Shown here: positions 43,010-43,668 of the stretch, piece by piece | Layout of the letters: every line of letters begins with the position of its first letter | Numbering within the stretch: position 1 is the stretch's first letter | Notes under the pieces: generated by a model | Told to the model about the DNA's origin: nothing | The model's input: the letters and a program-made list of their open reading frames with translations, nothing else | Database searches by the model: none | Translations under genes and position numbers: made by a program | Assembly: GCA_049509915.1 (NCBI GenBank) | Contig: JBEKZL010000119.1 | Span: forward strand, 1-43,668 | Source of the DNA: JBEKYD01 sp049509915 | GTDB lineage: Bacteria; Acidobacteriota; Terriglobia; Bryobacterales; Bryobacteraceae | Reading direction: 5' to 3' | DNA length: 43,668 nucleotides

Positions 43010-43668
43010 ATGCGCCTCCGGTTCAGTTTTCTGGCGCTGAGCGTGTTTGTTGCGGGGTCGCTGGTGGCACAGTCGCCATTTCCGGTCAGCGTGCCCACCG
43101 AACCGCCGCCACCCCCCCAGCCGGCCCAGAGCCAGCCGCAGAAGGCCCCCACTTCGGGGGTGCCCGCGCCTTCCACCCAGCCGGCCGAACCGGGCAAGCC
43201 GCTCGAGCCGGGCCTGTTTCAACTGGACAACACCTCTCTGACCGATATGATCAACGTACTGGCCAAGAGGCTCAAGATCAACATCATTGTGGATCCGAAA
43301 GTCAACGGCGCGGTGACCCTCCACACCTACGGGGAAGTGAAGCAGGTGGATCTGATGCCGCTGCTCGAGACCGTCCTTCGCGTCAACCACGCCAGCTTGA
43401 TCAAGGTGGGCGATCTGTACCACGTGGTCCCGGTGAACTCGATTTCGCAACTGCCCATCGACCCGCTGGTCAACGCGGAAGCCAAGACGATGCCCGACGA
43501 CGAGCGGATGATTCTGGACCTGATTTTCCTCAAATACGCCACCGCTACGGAGATCGAAAAACTGATTAAGCCGTTTCTGGGCGAGGGCGCGAGCGATTCC
43601 GTTTATGAGCCGGCCAACCTGATCATCATTCAGGACAACAGCCGGAACATGAAGCGCACGCTCGACCT
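43010..43668 (+). CDS. gspD: GspD secretin, N-terminal part (3' truncated by window end)
   Basis: 219 residues are visible and the frame runs off the window. Signal peptide to VAQS (about 20-22), a Pro/Gln-rich linker, then the N0 domain (FQLDNTSLTDMINVLAKRLKINIIVDPKV, residues 70-98). The start of N1 follows (ILDLIFLKYATATEIEKLI; LIIIQDNSRNMKR). This is the outer-membrane channel of the system. It starts 3 nt after the small secreted protein gene. Confidence 0.88.
   Translation, partial: MRLRFSFLALSVFVAGSLVAQSPFPVSVPTEPPPPPQPAQSQPQKAPTSGVPAPSTQPAEPGKPLEPGLFQLDNTSLTDMINVLAKRLKINIIVDPKVNGAVTLHTYGEVKQVDLMPLLETVLRVNHASLIKVGDLYHVVPVNSISQLPIDPLVNAEAKTMPDDERMILDLIFLKYATATEIEKLIKPFLGEGASDSVYEPANLIIIQDNSRNMKRTLD

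Overview
The window looks like a chromosomal piece of an acidobacterium of the Bryobacterales/Solibacter type. The grounds are high GC, an SBBP beta-propeller protein with the TIGR03437 ('Solibacter C-terminal') domain, two further secreted proteins of the same domain family, many palindromic interspersed repeats, and an acidobacterial-style type II secretion cluster. The species assignment is inference from gene content only.

Layout. (1) 1-3770: a 5'-truncated SBBP repeat protein and a convergent secreted IPT/TIGR03437-like protein. (2) 3865-4028: an array of small hairpins with terminal inverted repeats, then a large FtsX-type permease (4058-6523). (3) 6524-8981: a long gene-poor spacer, a FemAB/GNAT-like acyltransferase overlapping a methyltransferase, and tRNA-Thr(CGT). 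(4) 9064-13747: a sugar-metabolism operon with a good sigma-70-like promoter: transaldolase, two inositol-dehydrogenase-like oxidoreductases, a 36-residue membrane peptide and a GRP-type sugar permease. (5) 13820-18104: DUF1801 protein, AraC regulator, divergent aldo/keto reductases and a cupin. (6) 18131-24323: a divergent pair made of a benzoyl-CoA reductase/2-hydroxyacyl-CoA dehydratase-like system (two ASKHA ATPase domains + DUF2229, and an HgdB-like part) and a radical SAM protein with the cysteine layout of the tetraether lipid synthase (Tes) family. (7) 24613-31469: small Cys/His protein, hybrid histidine kinase, S10 carboxypeptidase and two secreted proteins. (8) 31676-43668: ECF sigma factor, anti-sigma factor and a secreted protein running into gspE-F-G-H-I-J-K-L-M-C-(small secreted protein)-D of a type II secretion system; gspD is cut by the window end.

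The most interesting locus is region 6. PlsA/PlsR/GeR-like proteins reduce lipid esters to ether or vinyl-ether forms in anaerobic bacteria, and Tes-like radical SAM enzymes join lipid tails. Their divergent pairing in a Solibacter-like genome suggests a locus for membrane-spanning ether lipids (iso-diabolic acid, branched GDGT). As written here, the first ATPase domain of the PlsA/GeR-like protein carries an apparent internal deletion with a frameshift, so the gene is either decaying or affected by a sequence error.

The second striking theme is palindromic repeats placed in coding starts of the secretion operon. One repeat supplies the only standard start codons for gspH, and a second repeat family sits in the same reading frame in the prepilin leaders of both gspJ and gspK. 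Two copies of the first repeat are also followed by T-rich tracts and could act as attenuators inside the operon.
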